From positions 4,401,076 through 4,465,075 of the forward strand of contig JACEVL010000130.1 in assembly GCA_020284085.1 (NCBI GenBank): a stretch of 64,000 bases of DNA, written 5' to 3'. Positions within the stretch are counted from its first letter, which is position 1. Each line of letters opens with the position of its first letter. Shown piece by piece: positions 32,726 to 43,156 of this stretch. This stretch comes from Aporrectodea caliginosa (Eukaryota; Annelida; Clitellata; Crassiclitellata; Lumbricidae). The notes beneath the pieces are model-generated. The model saw only the letters and a list, made by a program, of their open reading frames with translations, did no database searches and had not been told where the DNA came from. The translations under genes and the position numbers were made by a program.

Positions 32726-33686
32726 TTAAACCTCGGGCTACCTACGTTTTTATGCATAATTTTTTTTCCATATGGAATATAATTTTTGCATTTTAAATAG
32801 CTGTAGCAGATTCATTGGCGCACATTTTTAGGTAAACATCATGGTGGTAGCCCACGCCATTCAAAAGTTATACCTGATATACCCGAGGCACCAGAGGGGT
32901 GGATACCACCCCCTTAGTTTTTCGACTATAGCTTATTGACTATTCTTCCTAGAAGAGAAACAATTATACCATTCTTTAGAGGGATTGCATGGCTTCATTT
33001 GCATATCTACATCTTTGTCTTATGAAAACCGAAAGTGATCAAAATAAATAATAATACGCGTATTATGCGTGAAAATGGCTGAATAGTGAATACAGCATTA
33101 CAACGTAAACCGATATATATGTATGGATATTAAATGTATGGATGTACATTAATTTTATACTATATAAACATGTGTAGGGATGATTGTGTGTATCTTTTAT
33201 ACATAGATTAGTTTCAAAACACACATAATCTTATATTTGTTTATCCAAAAAGTACAAAATGTACGCAATAATATAAAATATTGCTTGGTAGTGTCAAGAC
33301 TAAATAAAATACAGCCCGTAAAAACAAAGTTTTTTACTATATCCATCTAGTATCCTATAACGTGTACTCTGAAAATAGTCCGCGTACATTTTACGTCATA
33401 GCGTGCGTTTAATCAGGAAGCGCGCCCGTTTGTGTTGCGGCCAATGACAACGCTGCGTATGGGAAAAGGGGATTCCCCGATTCGAAAATTTGAGTCCCCG
33501 ATTCTATAAGCTTGCCTTTTTGGGGAGCTGAAATTTTTATAGAATGAAGTGTCTGCGAGGGCGAGTCTATCTGCCAAGTTTCACGACGATTGAATGATTG
33601 TAAGTGATCGAATTAGTCGTCGCAAGATTTGACTTTTTAGCCTGTGGCTCAAGCAACCACCCCCCCCTTGGTAGCCTGAGGGTTAA
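32726..33686. mobile_element. piggyBac-type non-autonomous element, copy 3 (chimeric)
   Basis: TTAA at 32726-32729 followed by ACCTCGGGCTACC, and GGTAGCCTGAGGGTTAA ending at 33686. 32730-33290 matches copies 1 and 2, including the TATTATGCGTGAAAATGGC core. From about 33300 the interior switches to the tandem-array monomer, so the expected right half is replaced except for its last 25 bp. Confidence 0.8.
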
Positions 33687-34938
33687 ACTAGATGGATAAT
33701 AAAATACAGCCCGTAAAACAAAGTTTTTTACTATATCCATCTAGTATCCTATAATACGTCTTACGAAGCAGTTACCTCTACAAATATATAGTCCGCGTTC
33801 ATTTTACGACATAGCATGCGTTTAATGAGGCAGCGCGCCCGTTTCTGTTGCGGCCAATGGCAACGCTGGCCAATGGCAACGCTGCGTATGGGAAAAGGGG
33901 ATTCCCCGATTCGAAAAGTTGAGTCCCCGATTCTATAAGCTAGCCTTTTTGGGGAGCTGAAATTTTGATAGAATGAAGTGTCTGCGAGGGCGAGTCTATC
34001 TGCCAAGTTTCATGACGATTGAATGATTGTAAGTGATCGAATTAGTCGTCGCAAGATTTGACTTTTTAGCCTGTGGCTCAAGCAAGCAAGCAATCAATCA
34101 AGCAAGATTCCCGCAAGTTAAACTAGATGGATAATAAAATACAGCCCGTAAAACAAAGTTTTTACTATATCCATCTAGTATCCTATAACGTGTACTCTGA
34201 AAATAGTCCGCGTTCATTTTACAACATAGCATGCGTTTAATGAGGCAGCGCACCCGTTTCTGTTGCGGCCAATGGCAACGCTGGCCAATGGCAACGCTGC
34301 GTGTGGGAAAAGGGGATTCCCCGATTCGAAAAGTTGAGTCCCCGATTCTATAAGCTAGCCTTTTTTGGGGAGCTGAAATTTTGATAGAATGAAGTGTCTG
34401 CGAGGGCGAGTCTATCTGCCAAGTTTCACGACGATTGAATGATTGTAAGTGATCGAATTAGTCGTCGCAAGATTTGACTTTTTAGCCTGTGGCTCAAGCA
34501 ATCAATCAAGATTCCCGCAAGTTAAACTAGATGGATAAAAAATACAGCCCGTAAAAACAAAGTTTTTACTATATCCATCTACTATCCTATAATGCGTCTT
34601 ATGAAGCAGTTACCTCTACAAATATATAGTCCGCGTTAATTTACGACTGCGGCCAATCACAACGCTGGCCAATCACAACGCTCCGTATCGGAAAAGGGGA
34701 TTCCCCGATTCGAAAAGTTTAGTCCCCGATTCTATAAGCTAGCCTTTTTTGGGGAAGCTGAAATTTTGATAGAATGAAGTGTGTGCGGGGGCGAGTCGTC
34801 ATGCCAAGTTTCACGACGATTGAATGATTGTAAGTGATCGAACTAGTCGTCGCAAGATTTGACTTTTTAGCCTGTGGCTCAAGCAAGCAAGCAAGCAAGC
34901 AAGCAATCAAGATTCCCGCAAGTTAAAGTAGATGGATA
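33300..34938. repeat. Four-unit tandem array (about 390-420 bp monomers)
   Basis: Monomers start near 33310, 33687, 34120 and 34523. Each has AATACAGCCCGTAAAA, TATCCATCTAGTATCC, GCGGCCAAT, GGGGATTCCCCGATTCG, GATAGAATGAAGTGTCTGCG, GATTGAATGATTGTAAGTG and AGCCTGTGGCTCAAGCAA with a CAAG/CAAT run. An 11-bp stem CTAGATGGATA/TATCCATCTAG brackets the start (33688-33698 and 33734-33744). Monomer 4 is shortened in the middle. No coding potential. Confidence 0.85.
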
Positions 34939-35286
34939 AAAAGGACGAGTGCGACGCTAATCATCAGTGTTGCGACACTGTGTTGTTAACGAGAAACTAC
35001 CTACATTGCTAGGATGATCTGCCAGTTTTTATTACAAGTAATTATTCTTTTATTAGTGCAGCATATTTAAAACTGTTCATTGTAAACTGTTCATTGTACA
35101 CGAGGAATATGTCGTCTTCTCATTTTCATGTTGTCTTCTGTGCACAATCTAATATTTTATTTGAGAACCAAAATATTTGTGAACCCACTTATCTTTCATC
35201 GCCCAGGTGACCAATCACTCGCGGACCATCCCCCTTTTGAGTAGCACTCGTCTAATATTAGTAGCATAAATTGTTTAACGACGACT
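34939..35286. other. No gene; unit fragments
   Basis: 34945-34995 is an element A 3' end (GTGCGACGCTAATCATC, GACACTGTGTTGTTAACG). 35170-35286 parallels the GGACCAATGACC and GTAGCACT region of 20390-20470. It ends in a TTTAACGACGACTT hairpin arm split by the next SINE. Confidence 0.5.
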
Positions 35287-35499
35287 TAGCTATAGCGCAT
35301 TGGATAACACACTGGCGAAGAGAGCGAGAGGTACCGAGTTCGAGTCCCGTAGAGCGGATATGCTTTGTAGGCTGCTATTAGCGCCGTGTATTGCAGGCTG
35401 TCTGTTCTGTTAGTAGTTAATATTGTTTAAATTGCATAACATGAAAATGTACAGCGCAGTGCGTTTGTCAGGCTAAAGACAAATTGATTAAAGAAAAGA

Positions 35500-35531
<32 letters not shown>
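35287..35531 (+). mobile_element. SINE-T copy inserted in a hairpin unit
   Basis: TAGCTATAGCGCATTGG A-box-like head, B box GAGTTCGAGTCCCG, GCTGCTATTAGCGCCGTG body, GCGCAGTGCGTTTGTCAGGC and an ATT tail. The hairpin arms TTTAACGACGACTT and ACTTGTCGCTAACAG flank it, so ACTT is the likely short target duplication. Confidence 0.88.
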
Positions 35532-35532
<1 letters not shown>

Positions 35533-35627
35533 TTGTCGCTAACAGAACCGTTGACGTCGACCTTAAAATACATGTTAATTGTTTAAACTGAAGTCGTAAC
35601 TAGCATTTCAAACGAAATTGTCAAATA

Positions 35628-35659
35628 TATACCGTCGGTTGAAAGCTATTCAAAGGTGT
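35628..35659 (-). promoter_or_regulatory. PSE/TATA-like module, minus strand
   Basis: Minus strand ACACCTTTGAATAGCTTTC at 35659, TATATA at 35631, spacing 28 bp. Confidence 0.45.
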
Positions 35660-35811
35660 CTAAGCAGATGGTAAAAATTATCGTTAGTTGTATCCAGTAT
35701 TTAACGACGTCTTTTGGCCGCTGACGTCGACCATCCCTTACAACATAATTTCGAAAGGTCCAGTTATTGATTTGTTAGCTGTTTTAACTTGTCCACCATC
35801 AGTATACTATT

Positions 35812-36010
35812 TGACGACCCTGTGTCATAACAAAGATGACTGGTGTTACCCTCCTCCATCATCGAGGCTTGGGACTGGCGTCACCGGAGTGCGCGTCGTT
35901 ACTAGAGTCGACCATTCGGTTGGTAAGTTGCTGTTTAGTGAGTTTGTGTCATAAGAAATTAGCGCTGCCCTCCTCCTTTTAGAGATTTGGGACTAGCACT
36001 ACCACATGTA
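35812..36010 (-). repeat. Two adjacent element A copies
   Basis: Inverted copies at 35812-35910 and 35930-36010, the same pair as at 10735-10945, with CTTGGGACTGGCGTCACC and GTTGGTAAGTTGCTGTTTAG between. Confidence 0.7.
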
Positions 36011-36560
36011 GCGTAGTGTTGGAGTTGGCTAATCCTCCTATCTCGCCTCTTAACTCAACCTGTCCTCTGCTTGCATTCTCTTCTGCCGCTTTCCATTTAA
36101 GACTGAAAACCAAATTCTTCAGCTATCCTGTCTTGATTCGACTCCGGCACCACCACACGACCACCATCATCACCGATTGCCACCGTAGCACCATGCTGTC
36201 TCCTCGCCTTGACCTTCCCGGATTCTGACCTGGCACCGAAACGGACCAAATAACCTGGCTAATCTGGAGTTCATTTCATGTTGCGCCGGTGTTTTAGTCT
36301 GGTCTCCAGTCCAACAACGTCTGTCTGCGTCTTTCTCTTATCCTCCTCTCAGCCACTCTGACCTCAATGACGGATATTACGAGTTAATCTCCTCTCAGGA
36401 TATGACCAATCATTTTCTCTTTCGATCCCTTATTGTAACTATCATAGATCGTTCTTCTTAACCAATCCTTTCCAACACCTCCTCATTTGTTATGCCTTCT
36501 ATTAAACAATGTTTCCATCCCCCGAAATATTCACAAGGTAAGGCCAACTTACCTCCTCAT
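36011..36560 (+). repeat. Dispersed repeat R3, copy 2
   Basis: Matches 10946-11780 without the SINE-G. The frame 36016-36228 ends in the same LSPRLDLPGF residues. The two copies agree better in the translated part than the flanks suggest by eye, which fits a coding origin such as a LINE ORF2 end. Confidence 0.6.
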
Positions 36561-36617
36561 TTCGCACAGATACTTGAATATTATGGAACATTGTATTGAT
36601 TCGTAATTGTAAAACTA

Positions 36618-36795
36618 TTGGCCCATCAGCTTGGAACTCTCTTCCCCATCTCTTCGCCTTGAGTTACTAGCCCTCTCTCCTTCCCAGTTCCGTAGACGTC
36701 TTAAGACTTTCTTGTTTTCTGATGCAGGCACTGACGCAGGTCGAGAGCGCAGCTGATTTTTGAGCGGCGCTATATAGATCATCGATTACACAGGC
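36618..36795 (+). pseudogene. LINE C-terminal fragment
   Basis: Reads GPSAWNSLPHLF, then with a frameshift SPSQFRRRLKTFLFSDAG, and ends in GGCGCTATATAGATCATCG, the 3' hairpin-like end seen on CR1/L2-like elements in this window. Confidence 0.65.
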
Positions 36796-37049
36796 CTGCC
36801 TATTAATGTATTCCAATTTTTTTTCTTCACCGCTTTAGGTGATTTCATTGCTATTCAATTAGCTGAATTCAGACATGCAAAGGTTTTTCCTCTATTACGT
36901 ACGGTTTTTCCACAAGTGAAGATGAACATCCAGGAAGACCTAGCAGAGTGAAAAACGCTTATTTACAAAGAAATTAAAAATTATTACAATTAACTCAGCG
37001 GGATTTTTCATTCATTCATTTGTAAATGTTTGTCACAGGTGACGAGAAG
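36796..37049. other. No gene; 3' flank of the orphan gene
   Basis: AT-rich. Nothing recognised; no inverted repeat matching the gene's 5' flank. Confidence 0.5.
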
Positions 37050-38737
37050 TCAGAAATCTTTATAATATATTTTCTTCTTCCCTTCAAAGCTCCTTTTAGA
37101 ACTTTTTCTCTTGTGCACTGCTTGAGGTTCTTCCCTATGCAACATCCAGCAGTAGTCTGCTATCATGTTAACGTTCCACTGACCCTGATACCTCCGTTCC
37201 ATTTCCTTTATGACCTGGTGGAATCTCTCTCCTTGTTCTTCACTAACAGCACCTAGATTTTCTGGAAAATAGCTGAGATGGGAGTTCAAAAAGTGGAGCT
37301 TCAAGCTCATTGAGCAGCCCAAGGCTTTCAAGTTCTTCATCATGTTTCCTACGATGTTCTCGAAGTCAGTGTCTCTATAGTTGCCAAGAAACTTCTTTAC
37401 CACTTCTTTAAAGGATTGCCAAGCCGATCTCTCAATTTCTTTCATTTTGGTATCAAATATCTCGTCCCTCATGAGTTTTCGAATGTCAGGACCGACGAAA
37501 ACCCCTTCTTTCAGCTTCGCTTCTGACAACCGTGGAAACTTGCTTGCAAGATACTTGAAAGTATCACCATCTTTTGGAAGGGCTTTCACAAACTGCTTCA
37601 TGATGCCAAGTTTGATGTGAAGTGGAGGTAAGAGTACTTTTTTGGATCCACCAAAGATTCGAAGTGCACGTTCTTTTCTCCTACTTTTAGTGTCCTGCTT
37701 GGCCACACCTTCTCAGTCCAGTGCTTGGCTTTAGCACGGCTATCCCATTCGCAGAGGAAACAGGGGTACTTGGTGTAGCCGCCCTGTTGACCAAGGATCA
37801 TAGAGATCACTTTAAGATCGCCACAGATGGTCCATTCGTATTTCTTGTAGTTCAGTTTGGTCAGGATGAAGGCTAAATTGTCATACTTCTCTTTCAAATG
37901 AACGGAATGTCCAACCGGTATAGAGGCGTATTTGTTGCCATTGTGAAGAAGGACAGCTTTTAGACTTCTTTGTGATGAGTCAATGAAGAGTCTCCAATCG
38001 TGAGCCTCATGCTGAACTCTGAACATTTCCATCAGACCGGTAACATCGGAGCAGTAAACAAGTTCACCGTCTTGAGAAAAGTAAGGCACGTAGTCTTTCT
38101 CTCGGTTTCTAAACCAACTAAAAGAAGTTCCAGGAGTCAACAAGTTCTTCTCCTGGAGCCTAGAACCTAGCAACTGAGCGGAATCTTTCGAAAGGGCCAG
38201 ATCTCGAATCAAGTCGTTCAATTGTGATTGTGAAAACAGTTGGGGCTCACTGCAGTCGTGTGAAAATTCGTCATCAGAATTGTCATCTGACTCACTCCCC
38301 GATGGCCCACTCACATCGCTTAGGCTTTCTGGAGGCAAAGGTATGGGAATGCCAGATCCATGAGACACAGGGCGAAGTGCAGATTCCAGGTTCGGGTAGC
38401 AGATTTTGTCTTTGTTTTTAAAGCTGTATCCCTGTATGTTGCACGAACAAAAGTAACAGTCATCGCTGTGGTTTTTGGGCTCCCTCCATATCATAGGCAC
38501 TCCGAAACGAAAACATTTCACCTTACCCTTAGACCACATGCGCAGTCCTTCCACGCAACTCGAACAAACTCGATGTGGGGCCCATGCCTTGTCCTGGTCT
38601 CCAACCCTAACACCGAAGTATGCTAAATACACTTTCTCAACAAAGTTCGTGAGCTTCCGCTCTTGCTTTTTCACTAACAGTTGGCCACAGATATAACAAA
38701 ACCTGTCAGGAGAATTAACACATCCTCTTGATGTCAT
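37050..38737 (-). CDS. Cysteine-rich orphan protein of a multi-copy animal family, one frameshift
   Basis: Two overlapping minus-strand frames form one protein of about 560 residues. I start at Met 38737 (MTSRGC...), not the upstream Met at 38785, because from memory relatives in arthropods and cnidarians begin this way. The N-terminus has CxxC pairs at residues 14/17 and 58/61, and further Cys at 94, 97, 99 and 113, a zinc-knuckle layout resembling ZAD-type domains. An acidic linker (about 140-165) follows, then a region with FIDSSQRSLKAVLLHNGNK, CGDLKVISMILGQQ and YPCFLCEWDSR. The second frame continues VLLPPLHIKLGIMKQF, IFVGPDIRKLM, SLKLHFLNSHLSYFPENLG and SEEQGERFHQVIKEMERRYQ. The break is at a run of six A (plus-strand T run 37638-37643). 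Function unknown; its repeated occurrence in genomes and the spaced D, D, E residues suggest a transposase-like origin, which is inference. Confidence 0.8.
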
Positions 38738-39079
38738 AAATGTACACACCAGACTTAACCCTTTCAGGCCGAGGTTCAATTTCACATTTATGAAAACATA
38801 ACAAGAATTCTGGTATCTTCATTACTACATTATAATCAAATATATTTTTCATTATGTGCATGTATTTGTAAATGTGTTTTCAATGTAAAATATAATTTCT
38901 GTGGAAAAATTGAACTTTCCGACAAACAATCCCAATTTGTGTCAAAACTGTACGTGCTAGAATTTTTACAATATTTTTCCCGAAATCACCGTGTAAAAAT
39001 ATATCAGAAGCACCATTTACTTTCAAAAAAAAAATTTCATCGCAGACCTGTGTTACAATTACAATTACAAAAGTTGCAA
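38738..39079. other. No gene; 5' flank of the orphan gene
   Basis: AT-rich, with TTAACCCTTTCAGG at 38755-38768. No core promoter could be identified with confidence. Confidence 0.4.
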
Positions 39080-39113
39080 ACACCTTTAAAACGCTTGCGC
39101 ACCACGCTATATA
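39080..39113 (+). promoter_or_regulatory. PSE/TATA-like module (class II)
   Basis: ACACCTTTAAAACGCTTGCG at 39080, CGCTATATA with TATA at 39108, spacing 28 bp. The spacer differs from class I, yet the distance is the same. Confidence 0.45.
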
Positions 39114-39230
39114 TTATTGCAATCAGTTGCTTAGTTATACTCACTTCGGGAGCAGCCTCAAAATGTCGTAATGAACTAAATTATAATTATTATTATAAAA
39201 TTATATAGATCAATTTCCAGCCAGTTATGA

Positions 39231-39266
39231 ACACCTTTAAAACGCGTTCACTGCAGGTTATATATA
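39231..39266 (+). promoter_or_regulatory. PSE/TATA-like module (class II)
   Basis: ACACCTTTAAAACGCGTTC at 39231, TTATATATAGG with TATA at 39259, spacing 28 bp. Confidence 0.45.
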
Positions 39267-39394
39267 GGCCTAAACATTCTTCGGTTTCAGACGATGAGTG
39301 CATTTAGTAGTAGATATTTTCACATTTTGCAAGCAGGCTGAAGATGTGGTTAAGAGCTAGAAAATATTACTACTTGTAATAATAGTAAAATCTC

Positions 39395-39504
39395 TTTAAC
39401 TCCGCCACTTTTCGCTTTCTGACAGTGCCAGTCCCAAGCCTGGGCTAAGGAGGAGGGCGACGCTAATGGTCTTTGTTACCACACAGTGGTCGTTAAACGA
39501 AGCA
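39395..39504 (+). mobile_element. Element A retroposed copy with target-site duplication
   Basis: Full young copy (TTTAACTCCGCCACTTTTCG to GTCGTTAAACG). The 14-bp AATAGTAAAATCTC flanks it at 39381-39394 and 39505-39518. Confidence 0.92.
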
Positions 39505-39608
39505 AATAGTAAAATCTCCGTCATAGACTCACAAAATCTTCCAAACCCATAAGTTAAAGCAGAATAGCGGCAATGTTAATGTTTCGAGATCTTGTCAAAA
39601 ATAATTAC

Positions 39609-39642
39609 ACACCTCTTTAAATGTGATATTCGTCCTATTGGC
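39609..39642 (+). promoter_or_regulatory. PSE/TATA-like module (class II), TATA decayed
   Basis: ACACCTCTTTAAATGTG at 39609 and TATTGG at 39636, spacing 27 bp. The LINE fragment begins at about this point. Confidence 0.25.
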
Positions 39643-40120
39643 TTACCCAAGGTTCGTCTATCTCCTCTTCAGTCTGTACTCAATGCTGCTGCCAGACTTA
39701 TATATCTCTACATTTATGGCTGAACTACTTCATTGGATTCCTCTCTCTGTGCGCATCCAATTCAAAGTTCTCATTCTCATGCTCAAATTTCAACTGGGTC
39801 TTGCTCCAAAAAATCTTTTGCCACCAAATTCTCCGTCCCCTCTCTGCCACGCCAAAGCGTCCTCTCAGATCCTCTGACCGGCTTGACCTTTTTGTTTCCT
39901 GTGTTAGGACCAAAATGGCTCAATCCAGATCCTTTGTGTCCATAGGTCCCTCTCTGTGGAATCGATTTCCTTCTTCTCTACGCTCTACAATCCTCTCTAG
40001 TAGCATCTCTACCTCTTTCTCTCACCTTAAAACCTTCCTACCTCGCACTGGGAGCGCTTCTGAAAGGCCTATGCTATGAGAAGCGCTCTATAAATGATCA
40101 AATACAAAATACAATACATA
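39640..40120 (+). pseudogene. LINE 3' fragment (CR1/L2-like), probable SINE-G partner
   Basis: Frameshifted C-terminal ORF2: SPLQSVLNAAARLIYLY, ELLHWIPLSVRIQFKVL, MLKFQLGLAPKNLLP, then KMAQSRSFVSIGPSLWNRFP. Its 3' end (40048-40120: TGGGAGCGCTTCTGAAAGGC, AGCGCTCTATAAATGATC, AAATACAAAATACAATAC) matches the SINE-G 3' end at 49070-49135. Confidence 0.8.
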
Positions 40121-40606
40121 CAATATAAAGGACAGCAGAAGCGAGTGAGCATTATATTATATGGATATTCTATTATTAATTAACGTCGAGATTTGTTTTA
40201 AAATAGTGTGTGTCTTTCACTCTTTGGCAGGGTTTAAAAGGGTCCATCGCGTGTAAAGTCTTTCTCTGTGTATAACACTGTATATAATATCAAGTGTTTT
40301 TAAATCATTTGATTAAACACCTTTAATTAACTTTCCTCGGACGTTATATGTTTTCGTTCAATCGCTAATCGTGTACGCTTTTTTCGTGTATGTTTTGTTG
40401 GCTAATGACATTTTAATTATAGTGTATTAGATACATGAAATGTTTGAAAGAGTACTTCGTAAATGTCTTTTATGGAACAATTGCTGTATAATAATATTGT
40501 TTAATGTGCATAAATTCTCTTTGTTAGGATATGGAAATCATAGACAATGAGATGAACTACTTTATGTTTGAATATTAGTGAAATAATATTGTAAAGCTCC
40601 GTTTCG
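40121..40606. other. No gene
   Basis: AT-rich. 40315-40360 is a weak module-like stretch (AACACCTTTAATTAAC, GGACGTTATATG). Otherwise unrecognised. Confidence 0.4.
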
Positions 40607-40740
40607 ACACCTTGAATAGTGTTGTTCGGATGCTCTAAGGTTCTTGTAATTATTGAATTGTGTGTTTTCTGTATATTATTGTCGTCAACGGCCTTTGATG
40701 TCATAAGACGACGTAAAACTGTGGAGTAATAATAATTATC
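40607..40740 (+). ncRNA. Hairpin unit D with decayed module
   Basis: ACACCTTGAATAGTG at 40607 and a degenerate TCTAAG where TATA is expected, followed 45 bp later by ATTGTCGTCAACGGCC, TTTGATGTCATAAGACGACG and TAAAACTGTGGAG. The GTCGT/ACGAC arms can pair. Parallel copies at 53185-53300 and 62030-62130. Confidence 0.35.
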
Positions 40741-40798
40741 TTTGTCGACGGCACGGCCTATGTTGTCATAAGCTGTCGTTAAACTGTGGATCCAATCC
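40741..40798 (+). repeat. Element B, 5'-truncated
   Basis: TCTTTGTCGACGGCACGGCC, ATGTTGTCATAAGCTGTCG, TTAAACTGTGGATCC; lacks the GAGCTGTAATATGCC start. Confidence 0.65.
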
Positions 40799-40810
40799 AA
40801 TCGTGTACGC

Positions 40811-40893
40811 AAGCTGTAATATGCCAAAAACTAATCTTTGTCGGCGGCAACGGCCTATGTTGTCATAAGCTGCCGTTAAACTGTGGATCTATC
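40811..40893 (+). mobile_element. Element B retroposed copy with flanking repeat
   Basis: Full-length element B (AAGCTGTAATATGCC start, GCCGTTAAACTGTGGATC end). AATCGTGTACGC at 40799-40810 and AATCTTGTACGC at 40894-40905 match at 11 of 12 bases, as expected for a target-site duplication. It carries no upstream promoter, so it looks like a reverse-transcribed copy of the RNA itself. Confidence 0.75.
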
Positions 40894-41107
40894 AATCTTG
40901 TACGCTCTATCATTCGTCGCTCTCATTCATAGAGACGGACATAGAACTTCTATAGATCTATAGTCGCCCCATAAGTGAAAGCTGAAGAGCGGTTCTGTAT
41001 AATAATTCACAGGGTTTTAATAGCGTCCAATCGTCTGCTTAATAAATGCGTAATAATGGTGGTAGTGGTGGTAGTGGTGGTAGTGGTGGTGGTGGTGGTG
41101 GTGGTGG

Positions 41108-41163
<56 letters not shown>

Positions 41164-41517
41164 TGGTATCAATGCGCGACTGGATTTAAATCCAACGAGC
41201 AAAGATTCTAAGATTCTACCATTTCTAACATCGGCTTAATATTACAACAAGGAAAAGAACTGAATTGTGTTAAATTATTTCTGCCTACGTCAACTACTTT
41301 TGTTCAACTTTGGACCAAACCGATCATTAAATTGAGAAAAGTTGAGTGTAACGATCACGGCAGTTATCAAATGTCGTTAAACACTTGAAACTACTCCTAC
41401 AATCGCCGGATTTTAGTTACTGAGCAATTGGAAAAACTCTGTAATGTCAGCAATGAGAAAATTGCATAATCCTGTTAGACACAATGGATACTACTAATAA
41501 TGATCCGATGTGCGCGG
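40894..41517. repeat. SINE-D end, GGT/GAT microsatellite and hairpin units
   Basis: 41035-41057 (CTGCTTAATAAATGCGTAAT) is the SINE-D 3' end, running into a GGT then GAT microsatellite at 41058-41163. 41165-41517 parallels 58600-58972 (TGCGCGACTGGATTT, TCTACCATTTCTAACATCGG, GATCATTAAATTG, CAGTTATCAAATGTCGTT). Confidence 0.65.
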
Positions 41518-41553
41518 ACACCTTTAAATAGGTTTTCACCTGTGTCATATATT
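41518..41553 (+). promoter_or_regulatory. PSE/TATA-like module (class I)
   Basis: ACACCTTTAAATAGGTTTTC at 41518, TATATTCG at 41548, spacing 30 bp. Confidence 0.35.
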
Positions 41554-41654
41554 CGACATTTTTGTTCAATCGGTAGTAACACTTTACGGTCCTTACGGTT
41601 TACCCACTATTAGTATTTCAGATTAGGTCAAATCCATAGTTCTATGCGACTACT

Positions 41655-41755
41655 CAAATCTTTCTCCGTTCGTATTCTGGATGTGCCAGTCCAAAGCCTG
41701 GAAAAATGTGGAGGGCGACCTCAAAGGCTATAGGATGTCGTTTAACACTGGGCTG
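41655..41755 (+). repeat. Element A copy, old
   Basis: CTTTCTCCGTTCGTATTCTG, TGTGCCAGTCCAAAGCCTGG, TGGAGGGCGACC, then a GGATGTCGTTTAAC end. It resembles the forms at 45375 and 46300. Confidence 0.6.
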
Positions 41756-41789
41756 CCTGATGCATTCATCCATCTATCGGATCCACCTG

Positions 41790-42245
41790 CTATGATATGC
41801 ATATTCCTGACCTTCGTCGATTGCACTCAATACATGATTTCAGTGCTGCAGTCAGACTAATAGCCCGACTTCCTCACTCAACTCACATCTCATATCTCTG
41901 TTTTTATGTTTGACCCCTAATTGCTCGGGTTCAACTCAAGGTTCTCACATTATTCTACTGGTCGTATACTGGCAAAGCTCCCAAGTAGCTATGTGACATC
42001 ATCCGCCTGCCGACCTCAGCCACTTCTCTTCTCCCGCTACGTTCACTTGACCGACATGATCTCTCTGTCCCGCCAGCGAGCATTTGCCTTCACTGGCCAA
42101 GCACTATAGAAACAGCCCCCCCCTTCGACACGTTCCACTTTATTAACTGATGGGCTAAGTGCCTCTTTTCGTTGTCTCAAGACAACGTTCTCTTCTCTGA
42201 TTGCTGTGCACTGCGAGAGGCGCTATATAATTTTATAGATACAAT
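41790..42245 (+). pseudogene. LINE C-terminal fragment, decayed
   Basis: Reads DFSAAVRLIARLPHSTHISY, LKVLTLFYWSYTGKAPK, SRQRAFAFTG, with frameshifts; ends GAGGCGCTATATAATTTTAT. CR1/L2-like. Confidence 0.7.
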
Positions 42246-42274
42246 TCTATAAAATACAAGAACGCCTGCACGGC

Positions 42275-42490
42275 ATGCTGCTCAATTGTACATTCCAAGC
42301 TCGACTACTGTAATTCCATTTTCTACACCATCGACTCTTCTCAAACGAAACGCCTGGCAGACTCGGATCTTCACTTGACATCTCCGGACAACCCCCAACC
42401 CCCACCCATGACACGATGTATCGCTCGTCCATAAGACGGGGCCCTGCGATTAGCTTTTATGTAGCGCTTAAGGTATTTTCCATAATAAAT
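42275..42490 (+). pseudogene. LINE fragment leading to CATA tail
   Basis: SKLDYCNSIFYTIDSSQTKR is legible at 42297-42356. The 3' end has TAGCGCTTAAGG and ATAATAAATTTCC before the microsatellite. Confidence 0.6.
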
Positions 42491-42498
42491 TTCCAGAT

Positions 42499-42651
42499 TC
42501 ATACATACATACATACATACATACATACATACATACATACATACATACATACATACATACATACATACATACATACATACATACATACATACATACATAC
42601 ATACATACATACATACATGCATACATACATACATACATACATACATACATG
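42499..42651 (+). repeat. (CATA)n microsatellite
   Basis: About 38 tetranucleotide units with two substitutions, at the 3' end of a LINE fragment. Frames across it are artefacts. Confidence 0.96.
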
Positions 42652-43156
42652 CATAAAGACCTACATATATACACTCCCTGTCACTGCAGACATATTTCCC
42701 CATGCATAATTCTTCCCCACTGCCGTCGAGTATGACAGAAATTAAGATAACAATCGAATTTCAGATCGTTTTGAGCAACTGTAATCTGCCATAAGGAGGC
42801 TCATATCTCAGAAGCTATCATCACAAAAGCTTTTGAGTGGTTCTAAACCTAGGTATGCGCATTGTTCACAAGTTAGATGGATGCAAAGTTTAACGACATC
42901 TTATTATGGCAACAAAGGTCATTCGTCTGACCTGTAAATTGCTATCAGTCGGTTGGTTAAGAAAGCAGAGAAATCCCACGCTCAGGCAGTGAATAGCAAT
43001 ACAGCGCAACTTGTGCTTATATGGCGCATATCACACTTAAAAGAGAGGTGTGTAATTATTCCGAACAAATCTCGTCGTTCGGATGGCTTATTACTGTAGT
43101 AAGACGTTGTTCGTCGCAATGCAAAACAGTGCTTCTGCCTTTGCTTATATGACGAG
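42652..43156. other. No gene; hairpin fragment and one module
   Basis: 42885-42945 is a hairpin fragment (TTTAACGACATCTTATTATG, GGTCATTCGTC). A minus-strand class II module: ACACCTCTCTTTTAAG from 43051, TATA near 43021, spacing 30 bp. Confidence 0.4.

Noticed and set aside
38755..38768. TTAACCCTTTCAGG upstream of the orphan gene as a piggyBac-type end
   Set aside because: No inverted partner with TTAA was found on the other side of the gene, so the match may be chance.
42371..42709. Frames reading HTYI or MYVC repeats
   Set aside because: Artefact of the CATA microsatellite.
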